Assembly: GCA_018817995.1 (NCBI GenBank)
Contig: JAHISW010000043.1
Location: 1 to 28,632, forward strand
Direction: 5' to 3'
Length of the DNA stretch: 28,632 nt
Source: Patescibacteria group bacterium
GTDB taxonomy: Bacteria; Patescibacteriota; Minisyncoccia; JAHISW01; Tagabacteraceae
Positions 15,334 to 22,509 of this stretch are shown here, in pieces. Position numbers and translations under genes: made by a program. Under the pieces are notes generated by a model. It was not told where the DNA came from, ran no database searches, and saw nothing but the letters and a program-made list of their open reading frames with translations. Numbering within the stretch: position 1 is the stretch's first letter; every line of letters starts with the position of its first letter.

Positions 15334-15786
15334 TTACGCCTCCCATTTGTCTCCATGACTTTTCAACGTGCTTTTTGTTCCGTCCCTTCGGAGAACAACT
15401 TCTCCGTTTTCTGTGGAAAAATAATCATTCCTGCCTCTTTCCACCATTGTCCGCCCCTCTTTATTCCGCCTTATCTCGTGCTCAACAGGCATTGAAGAAA
15501 AAAGTTTCGGGGTAACATGGAAAATGCCCGTCCCCCATTCCGTAATTTCCCCGTTTTTGGACCTTCTTTCAAAAGGAACAACGACTCTTACCCTGCCTCC
15601 TTCGCTCCACTTAAAATTTATGCCCGCAACGCCAACTCCTTCTTCTGAAATATAATTAAAACCAATATCCATAAAATAACTGACAGGCAGACATATCAGG
15701 ATAATAGAAAGAAAGACTTTTTTGCTTAAAAATAAATTATTTTTCTTTTTTACTTTCCATCTCCATCTTCTTTCTTTTTTTATCAT
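15334..15786 (-). CDS. hypothetical membrane-anchored protein
   Basis: The protein has 150 residues. A strongly basic N-terminus (residues 1-23, many Lys/Arg/Trp) precedes one hydrophobic segment (about 24-39, VFLSIILICLPVSYFM). Residues 40-150 are polar and beta-rich and probably outside the membrane. I do not recognise a family. GGAGGT eight bases before the ATG and a TTGTGG-17-TATACT promoter support it as a real gene. It is divergent from the gene at 15928. Confidence 0.6.
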   Translation of the reverse strand: MIKKERRWRWKVKKKNNLFLSKKVFLSIILICLPVSYFMDIGFNYISEEGVGVAGINFKWSEGGRVRVVVPFERRSKNGEITEWGTGIFHVTPKLFSSMPVEHEIRRNKEGRTMVERGRNDYFSTENGEVVLRRDGTKSTLKSHGDKWEA

Positions 15787-15806
15787 AAAAAACCACCTCC
15801 TTTTTT

Positions 15807-15835
15807 AGTATACCAACAATCACAGTCTGCCACAA
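15807..15835 (-). promoter_or_regulatory. promoter of the 15334-15786 gene
   Basis: On the minus strand TTGTGG, a 17-base spacer and TATACT (15807-15812), followed by a leader with AAAAAGGAGGTGG. Confidence 0.5.
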
Positions 15836-15845
15836 ACCCCAGAGA

Positions 15846-15874
15846 TTGACAAAACTTGTTTTTATTGGTATGAT
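15846..15874 (+). promoter_or_regulatory. strong sigma70-type promoter
   Basis: TTGACA (15846-15851), a 17-base spacer and TATGAT (15869-15874), the closest match to the housekeeping consensus in the window. It drives the membrane gene at 15928. Confidence 0.75.
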
Positions 15875-15927
15875 TATACAGACATTTGGTCTTTGAAAAT
15901 TTAACAAAAATACGGAGGATTTTAGTC

Positions 15928-16347
15928 ATGATGTGGCAATGGTGGATTGTTATGGTTGTTGTGGTGATAATCGTTGCTGCCCGTATATACACGAATGGGC
16001 AAATATGCAGAGGGGTCTATAAGTACAAAAGAAGTCTCTTTGATTCCTTCTGCGAATCAAAGGCTTTGGAGAAAGTTTTTGGGTTCATGGCTTTTAAAAG
16101 CCAGCTTGAACCCACAGAGCAAGCCGTGCATTATTTTCTAGGAATGACACTTGTTCTACCCATCGCTAAATATTTTGCTCTGACGGGAGCCGGATGGTAT
16201 ATCCTGATAGCCCTGGCTTGTTCTGTTGTAAAAGAGACCGCGGATGTTGTTTTTACCGGCCACTGGGACCGAAGGGATTCAGTCGTGGACACCGCATTTT
16301 GGATGTTGGGAGGTTTGACCACTCCCCTTTTGAGAAGTTTTTTGTGA
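15928..16347 (+). CDS. hypothetical membrane protein (possibly VanZ/DUF2279-like)
   Basis: The protein has 139 residues. An N-terminal membrane segment (5-19) is followed by a polar region (about 22-60) and then hydrophobic segments near 68-84, 88-101 and 121-136. KETADVVFTGHWDRRDSVVD (102-121), with its KE-x-x-D and D-x-x-x-D spacing before a glycine-rich helix, recalls VanZ-like or DUF2279-like proteins; this is only a resemblance. The frame is open from 15886, but the ATG at 15928 is chosen because GGAGG (15914-15918) lies nine bases before it. It has the strongest promoter seen here, so it may be well expressed. Confidence 0.65.
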   Translation: MMWQWWIVMVVVVIIVAARIYTNGQICRGVYKYKRSLFDSFCESKALEKVFGFMAFKSQLEPTEQAVHYFLGMTLVLPIAKYFALTGAGWYILIALACSVVKETADVVFTGHWDRRDSVVDTAFWMLGGLTTPLLRSFL

Positions 16348-16350
16348 AAA

Positions 16351-16388
16351 AGTAAAAGGCGTCACGCTTCGCGTGCCGCCTTTTTGAT
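16351..16388 (+). terminator. terminator of the 15928-16347 gene
   Basis: AAAGGCG-tc-ACGC-ttc-GCGT-gc-CGCCTTTTT forms a long interrupted stem with a T run, directly after the stop codon. Confidence 0.8.
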
Positions 16389-16459
16389 TTCTCTTATGCT
16401 TGGGCTTCTTTTTCTTTTGCAGAAAAAAAGCAAGCCCCGTATTCCGCGGAGTTTTTGTC

Positions 16460-16579
16460 GTGATATAGATGAAGCGACCGCTTGAGTTATATCACATTAG
16501 TTTTTGATGTTTTAGTGTGTTGATGTGGAAAAAAACAAATTTACCATTTATCCGCGACCGCGAATATATGGTAAATTTG
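16460..16579. repeat. bipartite palindromic intergenic repeat, copy B
   Basis: Hairpin 1 has GTGATATA (16460-16467) and TATATCAC (16488-16495), with inner AAGC/GCTT around GCGACCGC (16474-16481). A 40-base spacer ends in an A run. Hairpin 2 has CAAATTTACCAT (16536-16547) and ATGGTAAATTTG (16568-16579) around CGCGACCGCG (16553-16562). The spacer and hairpin 2 align with copy C over about 70 bases. Read on the minus strand, hairpin 2 is followed by seven T and could terminate transcription. The gene-free stretch 16348-16650 holds this copy between two terminators and nothing else I can identify. Confidence 0.75.
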
Positions 16580-16588
16580 GAAATTAAG

Positions 16589-16632
16589 TAAAAAGAAAAA
16601 AGCGCCCGACTTAGCTGGACGCCTTTTTTAAA
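16589..16632. terminator. terminator of the lipoprotein gene
   Basis: AAAAAAGCGCCC and GGACGCCTTTTTT form a stem with one bulge and A/T runs on both sides, 20 bases beyond the minus-strand stop. Confidence 0.75.
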
Positions 16633-16650
16633 TTTGGTAATTTCTACTTT

Positions 16651-17157
16651 CTACTTGGGAGTATCCGCCATATTTTCATAATATTTTTCTATCTTTTTCA
16701 TCCTTTTCTCTTGTTCTTTTTTAAATTCATCCATCATTTTTTTGCGAAGACTCGTATCAACGACATCCCAGTAGCACTGCCATCCTGTTATTTGAGAGCC
16801 ATCTTCCAAAACAAAAATCGGATTACTTGATGAAATGCCGTATTTTTGGCCAGGAAATGATTCTGTTTCTGGTTTCCACTCAACAAAACCCTCAGACAAA
16901 GTCTTTGACTCTTTGAGACATTCACCTTCTTTGTCATACAAAACCCAAGCTTCTTCTTTGGCATAACCAACAAAAAGGGCTTCCTTGCCTGTGGCAAGTT
17001 TGTCTTTGGGTAAATGACGAATATCTTCTCCTATCACGACCTTGGTCCCGATCGGAAACAGGTCATCCAATTCTTTTGTCTCAGAAAAACAACCACTAAC
17101 AAACAATGCGCCAAACAAGAACAAGCAAGTGATTAACAAAACAGGAAATTTTTTCAT
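16651..17157 (-). CDS. hypothetical lipoprotein
   Basis: The protein has 168 residues with a clear type II signal peptide: MKKFPVLL basic start, hydrophobic core (5-19), lipobox FVSGC with the lipidated Cys at position 23. The mature part is polar, with a Cys pair (about residues 80 and 128) and a charged C-terminal helix (KKMMDEFKKEQEKRMKKIEK). Residues 33-70 (FPIGTKVVIGED, LFVGYAKEEAWVLYDKE) have a beta-strand pattern that could be an SH3-like barrel; this is speculative. No family recognised. AAGGAG seven bases before ATG supports the start. The gene sits between repeat copies B and C. Confidence 0.7.
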   Translation of the reverse strand: MKKFPVLLITCLFLFGALFVSGCFSETKELDDLFPIGTKVVIGEDIRHLPKDKLATGKEALFVGYAKEEAWVLYDKEGECLKESKTLSEGFVEWKPETESFPGQKYGISSSNPIFVLEDGSQITGWQCYWDVVDTSLRKKMMDEFKKEQEKRMKKIEKYYENMADTPK

Positions 17158-17250
17158 TTCTTTTCTCCTTTTTTCTTTTTATCAAAACACAAAACGGCCA
17201 TATTCTACATAAGAAGATAGCATAATTTTTAAAAATGTAAAGAGTTCTGC

Positions 17251-17360
17251 TGTTATATAACTCACGCCGACCGCAGAAGTTATATAACATAGATTTTAGA
17301 GTATTGATATGAAAAACAAATTTACCATCCATTCGCGATCGTGGCTATATGGTAAATTTG
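17251..17360. repeat. bipartite palindromic intergenic repeat, copy C
   Basis: Hairpin 1 has TGTTATATAAC (17251-17261) and GTTATATAACA (17279-17289), an 11-bp stem around CGACCGC (17268-17274). A 27-base spacer ends in an A run. Hairpin 2 has CAAATTTACCAT (17317-17328) and ATGGTAAATTTG (17349-17360) around CGCGATCGTGG. The orientation is the same as copy B. It lies 15 bases past the stop of the PfkB gene and on the minus strand is followed by a T run, so it may end the pentose operon. Confidence 0.75.
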
Positions 17361-17375
17361 AAGTTTGTTTAAACT

Positions 17376-18350
17376 TTAGTTTTTCGCGACTTCTATTTTT
17401 GGATATCCGCCCCAGTCGCCTTTTTTAAGATGGCCCTTTTTAGCTCCGAAATATTGCACAACGGATGTGGCATTAGCCGTTCCAAGCTGAATAGCGTTTT
17501 CTATATCTCCTCCACTATTTATATACCCTGAAACAAAACCCGCACTAAAGGCATCCCCCGCTCCCGTTCTGTCCACGACGGGTGAATCAGGAGTACCTGC
17601 GGAGTAAATATTTTTACCATCGGAAACCATAACTCCTTTTGGACCCCTTGTCATAACAACAACCTCTTTTATAATTTTATCCATTTCTTCAAAAATTTTC
17701 TCCGTATTTCCCGGCTCCACTCCCGTTATAAGCCCCGCTTCGTCTTCATTTGAAATAAAGATATCAATACCCTCAATAAAAGGCCTCAGCTCCCTGCCCA
17801 TCTGCACCATTTTTTTTCCAGGATTGCAGGCAATTTTTACATCATTTTTTTTCGCCCAATCAATCGCCTCTTTCATAAGATTTGTATTCCCCGCCAGAGA
17901 ATCTAAAAAAAGCCACTCGCTCTCCAAACCACTCCAATCAATTTCCTTTTCAGTAATATGATCATTCGCCCCTCGATGTTCCAATATTGTTCTTTCTCCG
18001 TCGGGCGCGACAAGAATAAGAGAAAAAGCCGTCGGGTATTCTTTGTCCACTTGAGAAAGATTTGCCACGCCTTCTTTTTCAAATTCTTCAATAATCGCCC
18101 TGCCACTTATATCGTCTCCGATTCTGCAAATACTAGCCGTTCTCAGCCCTTGCCTAGAAAAACCAACCGCTGTATTTGTTCCGCCCCCACCCGTGGTAAA
18201 AACAACCTCTTGAACGGCTATTTTGGTGCCAAGCATGAGACACATTTGTTCGCCCGTTCTGACATTGGGATTTTTTTCCACCTTAAAAGCATCGCTTTTG
18301 AAAAAAGCGTCTCTCGTAACCGAACCGATTGTAATTATTTCATATTTCAT
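17376..18350 (-). CDS. PfkB/ribokinase-family carbohydrate kinase
   Basis: The protein has 324 residues with the PfkB signatures: GGGGTN (54-59), the N-terminal glycine-rich substrate motif, and DRTGAGDAFSAGF (260-272), with catalytic D266 and the anion hole GAGD. NEDEAG (201-206) is the usual central motif. It phosphorylates a sugar or nucleoside with ATP in the cytosol; the substrate cannot be told. As the last gene of an operon with ribulose-phosphate epimerase and transketolase, a pentose or ketose is a reasonable guess. The start overlaps the upstream gene by 11 bases. CTGGAG ten bases before the ATG may help initiation. Confidence 0.9.
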   Translation of the reverse strand: MKYEIITIGSVTRDAFFKSDAFKVEKNPNVRTGEQMCLMLGTKIAVQEVVFTTGGGGTNTAVGFSRQGLRTASICRIGDDISGRAIIEEFEKEGVANLSQVDKEYPTAFSLILVAPDGERTILEHRGANDHITEKEIDWSGLESEWLFLDSLAGNTNLMKEAIDWAKKNDVKIACNPGKKMVQMGRELRPFIEGIDIFISNEDEAGLITGVEPGNTEKIFEEMDKIIKEVVVMTRGPKGVMVSDGKNIYSAGTPDSPVVDRTGAGDAFSAGFVSGYINSGGDIENAIQLGTANATSVVQYFGAKKGHLKKGDWGGYPKIEVAKN

Positions 18351-18663
18351 TTTTGATTGTCTCCAGTTTTAGTTTTTCCTGTTCGTATATTTCAAAAATC
18401 TTATTGGCGGAATAAATAAGCATTGCCATGCCAAACGCCAAAAGAACGGACTGTATATTCAAAATCGCCGTTGGTTCCATAAGAAAGTTAAAGAAAAGAG
18501 ACCAGGCAAAAGATAACGCAATAAAAATAAAACCCCTGAAAAGAGAAAAAACTTTTTTACGCATCAAACCAGTCAATGAAATCGCCGTATGAGCTATGAT
18601 AACAATTGCGGAAATGCTTATAATAAAGCCCGCCCCATTAAAAAACAAAAATGCGATATTCAT
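18340..18663 (-). CDS. small three-helix membrane protein, operon member
   Basis: The protein has 107 residues with hydrophobic segments near 8-30, 43-61 and 67-86, then a charged cytoplasmic tail (FEIYEQEKLKLETIKNEI). I do not recognise a family. Its ATG overlaps the tktC stop as ATGA, and its end overlaps the kinase start, so it is embedded in the pentose operon by translational coupling. A transporter is unlikely at this size; a role in anchoring the enzymes is possible but not shown. Confidence 0.65.
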   Translation of the reverse strand: MNIAFLFFNGAGFIISISAIVIIAHTAISLTGLMRKKVFSLFRGFIFIALSFAWSLFFNFLMEPTAILNIQSVLLAFGMAMLIYSANKIFEIYEQEKLKLETIKNEI

Positions 18664-19649
18664 ATTTTTTTTCTTTTTAAAACTTTTCTAACTGCTTCTT
18701 TTATATTCCCAATACCCATTCCAAATTCTTCTATCAATTCATTTGGTTCGCCCGACTCGCCAAATCTGTCATCTACACCAATAAACTCTATGGGCACCGG
18801 ATTTTTCTTTGCCAGTAACTCGGCTATAGCAGACCCCATCCCACAAGCAATTTGATGTTCCTCTACTGTTACAACCGCTCCTGTTTTCTGAGCGCTTTTA
18901 ATAATTGTTCTTTCATCCAACGGCTTGATTGTGTGATTATTTATAACCTCAACTTTTATTCCTTCTTTTCCCAATTCCACAGCAGCTAAAATTGCATTAT
19001 GAACCAACGGGCCACAAGCAATTATACTAACATCAACATCCGGTGTTGACCAAAATATTTCCGCCTTGCCAACTTTAAACGGAGTTTCTTCTGTTGTCAT
19101 AACGGGAGTATTTTCCCTAGCAAATCTTAAATAAACAGGTCCCTTTATTTCGGCGGCCGCCTCTGTAGCTTTTCTTGCCTCTACTGCGTCACACGGGACA
19201 ACGACCGTCATGTTCGGCAAAACGCGCGTTATGGCAATATCTTCTATCGCCTGATGAGTGGCGCCATCGGGTCCAACCGAAACCCCCGCATGCGCACCCG
19301 CAATTTTAACATTTGAATCATTATAACAAATAGTAGTGCGGACTTGCTCCCAATTTCTACCCGGAGAAAACATCGCGTACGAAGAAATAAAAGGAATCTT
19401 ACCCATTGCCGCCATTCCCGCGGCAACAGAAGCCATACTTTGCTCGCTTATTCCTACCTGAAGAAATCTCTCCGGAAACTTGTCCTTGAGCATTTTTGAA
19501 CGCGTTGAATCAGAAAGGTCGGCGCAAAGCGCGACAACATTTTCGTTTTTCTCGCCGGCTCTAACCAGCCCCTCACCATAACCATTGCGAGTTGGAATTT
19601 GTTCAATATCTTTATCAAAAAGTTTGGGATTAAGTTTTGCCTTATTCAT
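18660..19649 (-). CDS. transketolase, C-terminal (pyrimidine-binding) subunit
   Basis: The protein has 329 residues. It carries the Pyr domain with the catalytic Glu in GISEQSM (E69) that activates thiamine diphosphate, AGHAG-like AHAGVSVGPDGATHQ, and the C-terminal transketolase domain (IACGPLVHNAILAAVELGKEG, VTVEEHQIACGMGSAIAELL). It pairs with the product of the preceding gene, which it overlaps by eight bases, to form a split transketolase that moves two-carbon units between pentose and hexose phosphates. The split arrangement is common in CPR, archaea and some other bacteria. Confidence 0.92.
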   Translation of the reverse strand: MNKAKLNPKLFDKDIEQIPTRNGYGEGLVRAGEKNENVVALCADLSDSTRSKMLKDKFPERFLQVGISEQSMASVAAGMAAMGKIPFISSYAMFSPGRNWEQVRTTICYNDSNVKIAGAHAGVSVGPDGATHQAIEDIAITRVLPNMTVVVPCDAVEARKATEAAAEIKGPVYLRFARENTPVMTTEETPFKVGKAEIFWSTPDVDVSIIACGPLVHNAILAAVELGKEGIKVEVINNHTIKPLDERTIIKSAQKTGAVVTVEEHQIACGMGSAIAELLAKKNPVPIEFIGVDDRFGESGEPNELIEEFGMGIGNIKEAVRKVLKRKKI

Positions 19650-20520
19650 GTTCGCTTTTTATTTTTCCATTTAATGTCCTTAATTGCGCCAGCGCTTTTT
19701 CGGCCTCCTCTTTGTTTGGGGATTTTCCATGCCAAGAAAACTCCCTTTCCATAAAATCAACTCCTTTGCCAGGAATTGTTCTCGCAATAATCATTGTCGG
19801 TTTGTTGAATACAGCTTTTGCTTCATCTATTGTGTCGTTTATTGCTTCCATGTTATGCCCATCCATTTCTAAAACATGCCATCCGAAACTTTCAAATTTT
19901 TCTTTGAGCGGTTCCAGTGGCATAACATTCTCTGTAAAACCATCAATCTGAATATTGTTCCTGTCTATTATGCCAATTATATTAAAAAGTTTTTCTTTGC
20001 CGGCAAGCATGGCAGCTTCCCAAACCTGCCCGCAATCCAATTCCCCGTCTCCCATAAGACAGTAAACCCATCTTTGCTTGTCCGAAATTGAACCCTCTTC
20101 TTTTGTCTTTGACATCCTCATTGCAACAGCCATCCCCACAGCCTGCGAAAGACCAGAACCAAGAGGACCTGAACTCGTCTCTATTCCCGGAAGCTTTTCT
20201 CTGTGGGGATGACCCTGGAGACGAGACCCAAATTTGCGGAGAGTTTTTAATTCTTCTTTGGGAAAATAACCAGCGTGAGCCATGGTGGCGTACTGAACCG
20301 GACAAATATGCCCGTTTGAAAGCACCAGCAAATCCCTGTCCTCCCATTTCGGATTTTCAGGGTCATTTTTTAATATATGAAAATATAGCGCTGTAAAAAT
20401 ATCGGCCATTCCCAACGGGCCCGCCGAATGTCCGGACCCCGCTTCAACAAGCATTTCTATAACACTTTGGCGAATTTCATTCGCTTTTTCTTCTAAAAAT
20501 TTTATTTTTTCATCTGTCAT
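19642..20520 (-). CDS. transketolase, N-terminal (TPP-binding) subunit
   Basis: The protein has 292 residues. It has SGHSAG (H31), NGH (69-71), GHPHR (103-107) and the thiamine diphosphate motif GDGELDCGQVWEAA...DRNN (157 to 189), where D158 and N188 or N189 would bind the metal. The frame is open to 20574, but that start lies in a hairpin; MTDEKIKF at 20520 is the natural N-terminus. No ribosome binding site is visible. It is coupled to tktC through an eight-base overlap. Confidence 0.92.
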   Translation of the reverse strand: MTDEKIKFLEEKANEIRQSVIEMLVEAGSGHSAGPLGMADIFTALYFHILKNDPENPKWEDRDLLVLSNGHICPVQYATMAHAGYFPKEELKTLRKFGSRLQGHPHREKLPGIETSSGPLGSGLSQAVGMAVAMRMSKTKEEGSISDKQRWVYCLMGDGELDCGQVWEAAMLAGKEKLFNIIGIIDRNNIQIDGFTENVMPLEPLKEKFESFGWHVLEMDGHNMEAINDTIDEAKAVFNKPTMIIARTIPGKGVDFMEREFSWHGKSPNKEEAEKALAQLRTLNGKIKSEHE

Positions 20521-20531
20521 GTTTTTATATA

Positions 20532-20584
20532 TTCTCTCCCGATGACCCAAGATTGACGTTAATATTTTGGTCATCGGGAGAGAG
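20532..20584. repeat. long intercistronic hairpin between rpe and transketolase genes
   Basis: CTCTCCCGATGACC (20534-20547) pairs perfectly with GGTCATCGGGAGAG (20569-20582). The 21-base loop can itself close further through CCAA/TTGG. It starts five bases after the rpe stop. No T tract follows on the minus strand, so it is more likely an RNA-stability or processing element than a terminator. Confidence 0.65.
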
Positions 20585-20588
20585 CGCT

Positions 20589-21221
20589 TTAAATTGCTTC
20601 TAATTCCTCAATCGCTTTCCCAACATCCTTCGCGTTAAATATATAACTCGCCACTGCCACTATATCTGCTCCTGCTTCCTCAACTTTTTTGGCAACTCCA
20701 TCATCCACTCCGCCATCAACCTCAATTATAGCAGACGGGCAGTTACTTCGTAAACTCATTATTTTCTCCAAACTCTCTTCCTGAAATTTTTGGCCAGCCG
20801 ACCCCGGACGAACTGATAATATTTGAAATAAATTCACCTTATCGCAAAAAGGCATTAATTGCGTCCACGATGTATCGGGGCCAATCGCAATGCCGACTTC
20901 CTTATTCGCCTTTTTGCATTTCTGAATTACAAAATGTGGGTCTTTTGCTGTTTCCAAGTGAAAAATTATCCTCTTCACGGGTTCTATCAGCCAATCTTCT
21001 ATTCTTTTTTCGATATCGCTAATCATCAAGTGAACTTCTATGTTTAATTTTGTTTCCAAAGTAAGAAGATTGGACGCGTTGTGCCAAATCGTATTTTTGG
21101 TAAACGTACCATCGGCAACATCTATCTGAACCCAACTAGAGTCTGTTTGAGTTTCAATCAGTTCGATTTTCTCCTTTATTTTTTTAAAACTTTTTGAGTT
21201 TATTGTGGGAATAACTTGCAT
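20589..21221 (-). CDS. rpe: ribulose-phosphate 3-epimerase family protein, divergent metal site
   Basis: The protein has 210 residues with a TIM-barrel RPE pattern: QIDVADGTF (32-40), EVHLMIS (62-68), SVRPGSAGQKF (136-146) and VDGGV (168-172). RPE interconverts ribulose-5-phosphate and xylulose-5-phosphate, feeding the transketolase that follows. Of the usual metal ligands His-Asp-His-Asp, D34, H64 and D169 are present, but the first His is Gln (Q32), and the usual NPGFGGQ is RPGSAGQ. Activity on the standard substrate is therefore not certain. The frame is open to 21287, but MQVIPTIN at 21221 matches the family start and lies seven bases after an extended -10. Confidence 0.82.
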   Translation of the reverse strand: MQVIPTINSKSFKKIKEKIELIETQTDSSWVQIDVADGTFTKNTIWHNASNLLTLETKLNIEVHLMISDIEKRIEDWLIEPVKRIIFHLETAKDPHFVIQKCKKANKEVGIAIGPDTSWTQLMPFCDKVNLFQILSVRPGSAGQKFQEESLEKIMSLRSNCPSAIIEVDGGVDDGVAKKVEEAGADIVAVASYIFNAKDVGKAIEELEAI

Positions 21222-21228
21222 TGAGTGT

Positions 21229-21237
21229 ATTATATCA
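21229..21237 (-). promoter_or_regulatory. extended -10 promoter of the pentose operon, predicted leaderless
   Basis: On the minus strand TGA-TATAAT is followed by seven bases and the ATG at 21221. No -35 is evident. This is the likely start of the rpe-tktN-tktC-membrane protein-kinase transcript. Confidence 0.62.
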
Positions 21238-21251
21238 TTTTTGAGAAAAAT

Positions 21252-21277
21252 AAAAAAAGCCCCCGAAAGAGCTTTTT
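21252..21277 (-). terminator. terminator of the cysteine-hydrolase operon
   Basis: On the minus strand AGCTC-tttcg-GGGGCT with flanking A and T runs forms a hairpin followed by seven T, just past the stop at 21292. Confidence 0.75.
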
Positions 21278-21291
21278 GCTTTGACATTAAA

Positions 21292-21792
21292 TTATGAAAT
21301 TAAAAGAGGGTGTGTATAGATTTTCTCAATTGGACGAAAATCGTAATCAAAAAAACCGTCTCTAAAAAAAGGGTCATGTAAAATCGGGGTGTTGCCTTCA
21401 GGGTCGTTGCTCACACACGTGCCGTAACCCATCCAAAAACCCATATGTCTGTGCATCTTGCTATCTCTTCCTAGGCGGGGTTCCCAGATTACAACGGGAC
21501 CACGGTTTTCTGTCCCTTGTGGGTCTTCCTCTAAAACCCATCCGCAATTTCTCAACGCTCTCTCAAGGGAATCAACATTTACATAAATCGTGTCTATGAG
21601 ATTAAATCTATGTAAAACAACTGAGACAAAATAAGCGCACGAGAATCTGCCATTTTGGCAAAGGTCTATGGATTCTCCTTTGGAATTTATGAACCAATCA
21701 TTCTGGTACAGCGAGCTCCCGACACTCTTTTCAATCATATTCAGATAGTTTTTTTTCAAATCAAAAACCAGCGACTCTTTTTTCATTTTCAT
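21292..21792 (-). CDS. putative NlpC/P60- or CHAP-like cysteine hydrolase
   Basis: The protein has 166 residues. FSCAYFVSVVL (50-60) has the look of the nucleophile helix of papain-like amidases (Cys52), HRHMGFWMG (114-122) supplies the candidate His (H116), and VSNDPEG (127-133) follows as the third segment. Between them lie GWVLEEDPQGTENRGPVVIWE (84-104), as in CHAP/NlpC folds where GD-V-WE precedes the His. Such enzymes cut peptidoglycan peptides or similar amides. No signal peptide is seen. The ATG at 21792 overlaps the upstream stop as ATGA and follows AAAGGAGG; a second ATG at 21786 has better spacing. The family call is from pattern only. Confidence 0.62.
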   Translation of the reverse strand: MKMKKESLVFDLKKNYLNMIEKSVGSSLYQNDWFINSKGESIDLCQNGRFSCAYFVSVVLHRFNLIDTIYVNVDSLERALRNCGWVLEEDPQGTENRGPVVIWEPRLGRDSKMHRHMGFWMGYGTCVSNDPEGNTPILHDPFFRDGFFDYDFRPIEKIYTHPLLIS

Positions 21793-22391
21793 TCTCCTCC
21801 TTTCAGGGTTTTGCTTGTTTTTATTAATCTAATCGTTTTTTTATTGCATTGATAATCGGTAAGAATTCTTTTTACATCTGCCTTCCTACTCTCGTTGTTT
21901 TTCCCCGGAAACCACGATGCTCTGTAAAACAAGGCCCAACCGGCTGTTTTTTCTTCTGTGGGTAATAATTCAAAATAAGAATACTCATCGCCGGCAGGTG
22001 TATAATAAACTTTTATAACACTGCGATTATCATGCGGATGGTTTTTTATAATATCATCAAGCCATCTTTTTGCGCGAGGTCTTTGCCTGACAATATCATA
22101 AAATTCGGCAATTCTTAATTTCGCCTCATCCGCAAGCATACTCAGCGGATATCCATCAATAAACTTCATATACTTGCCTATGGTTAGTCTTTTGACATCT
22201 CCGTAGTAATTATCCATGGATTTTTCCGTCTTTAAATAATTAATGAAAATCGCCAAATATTCCGCTTCCCCATGTCTTAACGACTCTAGAGTAGATTTCA
22301 TATTATCATGGTTTTTTATAAATGCCGACAAGTTTCCTGCAAACAAGAAAAACAGACAAACAAAAAGTGCGCAAAACAGAAATTTTTTCAT
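21789..22391 (-). CDS. hypothetical secreted protein, possibly TPR-like
   Basis: The protein has 200 residues. An N-terminal signal peptide (MKKFLFCALFVCLFFLFAGNLSA, probable cleavage after residue 23) is followed by a helical region. YPLSMLADEAKLRIAEFYD and RPRAKRWLDDIIKNHPHDNR (about 80-122) resemble one tetratricopeptide-type helix pair. The C-terminal part has a single Cys (near 184) and many basic residues. No family is recognised. AAAGGAGGT ten bases before ATG is one of the clearest ribosome binding sites here. It is translationally coupled to the cysteine hydrolase, suggesting a common envelope role. Confidence 0.65.
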   Translation of the reverse strand: MKKFLFCALFVCLFFLFAGNLSAFIKNHDNMKSTLESLRHGEAEYLAIFINYLKTEKSMDNYYGDVKRLTIGKYMKFIDGYPLSMLADEAKLRIAEFYDIVRQRPRAKRWLDDIIKNHPHDNRSVIKVYYTPAGDEYSYFELLPTEEKTAGWALFYRASWFPGKNNESRKADVKRILTDYQCNKKTIRLIKTSKTLKGGE

Positions 22392-22434
22392 TTTTCAAAT
22401 ACCTCCTTTCCCTTCTTTTCTTGTTTTTAGCACT

Positions 22435-22462
22435 TTGCTTTTTTAAAGTAAAGTGGTATAAC
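22435..22462 (+). promoter_or_regulatory. promoter of pgsA
   Basis: TTGCTT (22435-22440), a 16-base spacer and TATAAC (22457-22462). A GCGGGGA lies eight bases before the ATG at 22510. The promoter is divergent from the secreted-protein gene. Confidence 0.5.
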
Positions 22463-22509
22463 CTTAACAAATCGTTTTTTGAAAAATAAACTTTTAGCGG
22501 GGAACTATT

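Noticed and set aside
15244..15495. 83-codon plus-strand open frame opposite the hypothetical membrane gene
   Set aside because: The minus-strand frame has a promoter, a GGAGGT and a terminator; this one has none.
16440..17365. CRISPR array made of the palindromic repeats
   Set aside because: The units are not of constant length, are separated by a whole gene, and their arms differ between copies. No cas genes are present.
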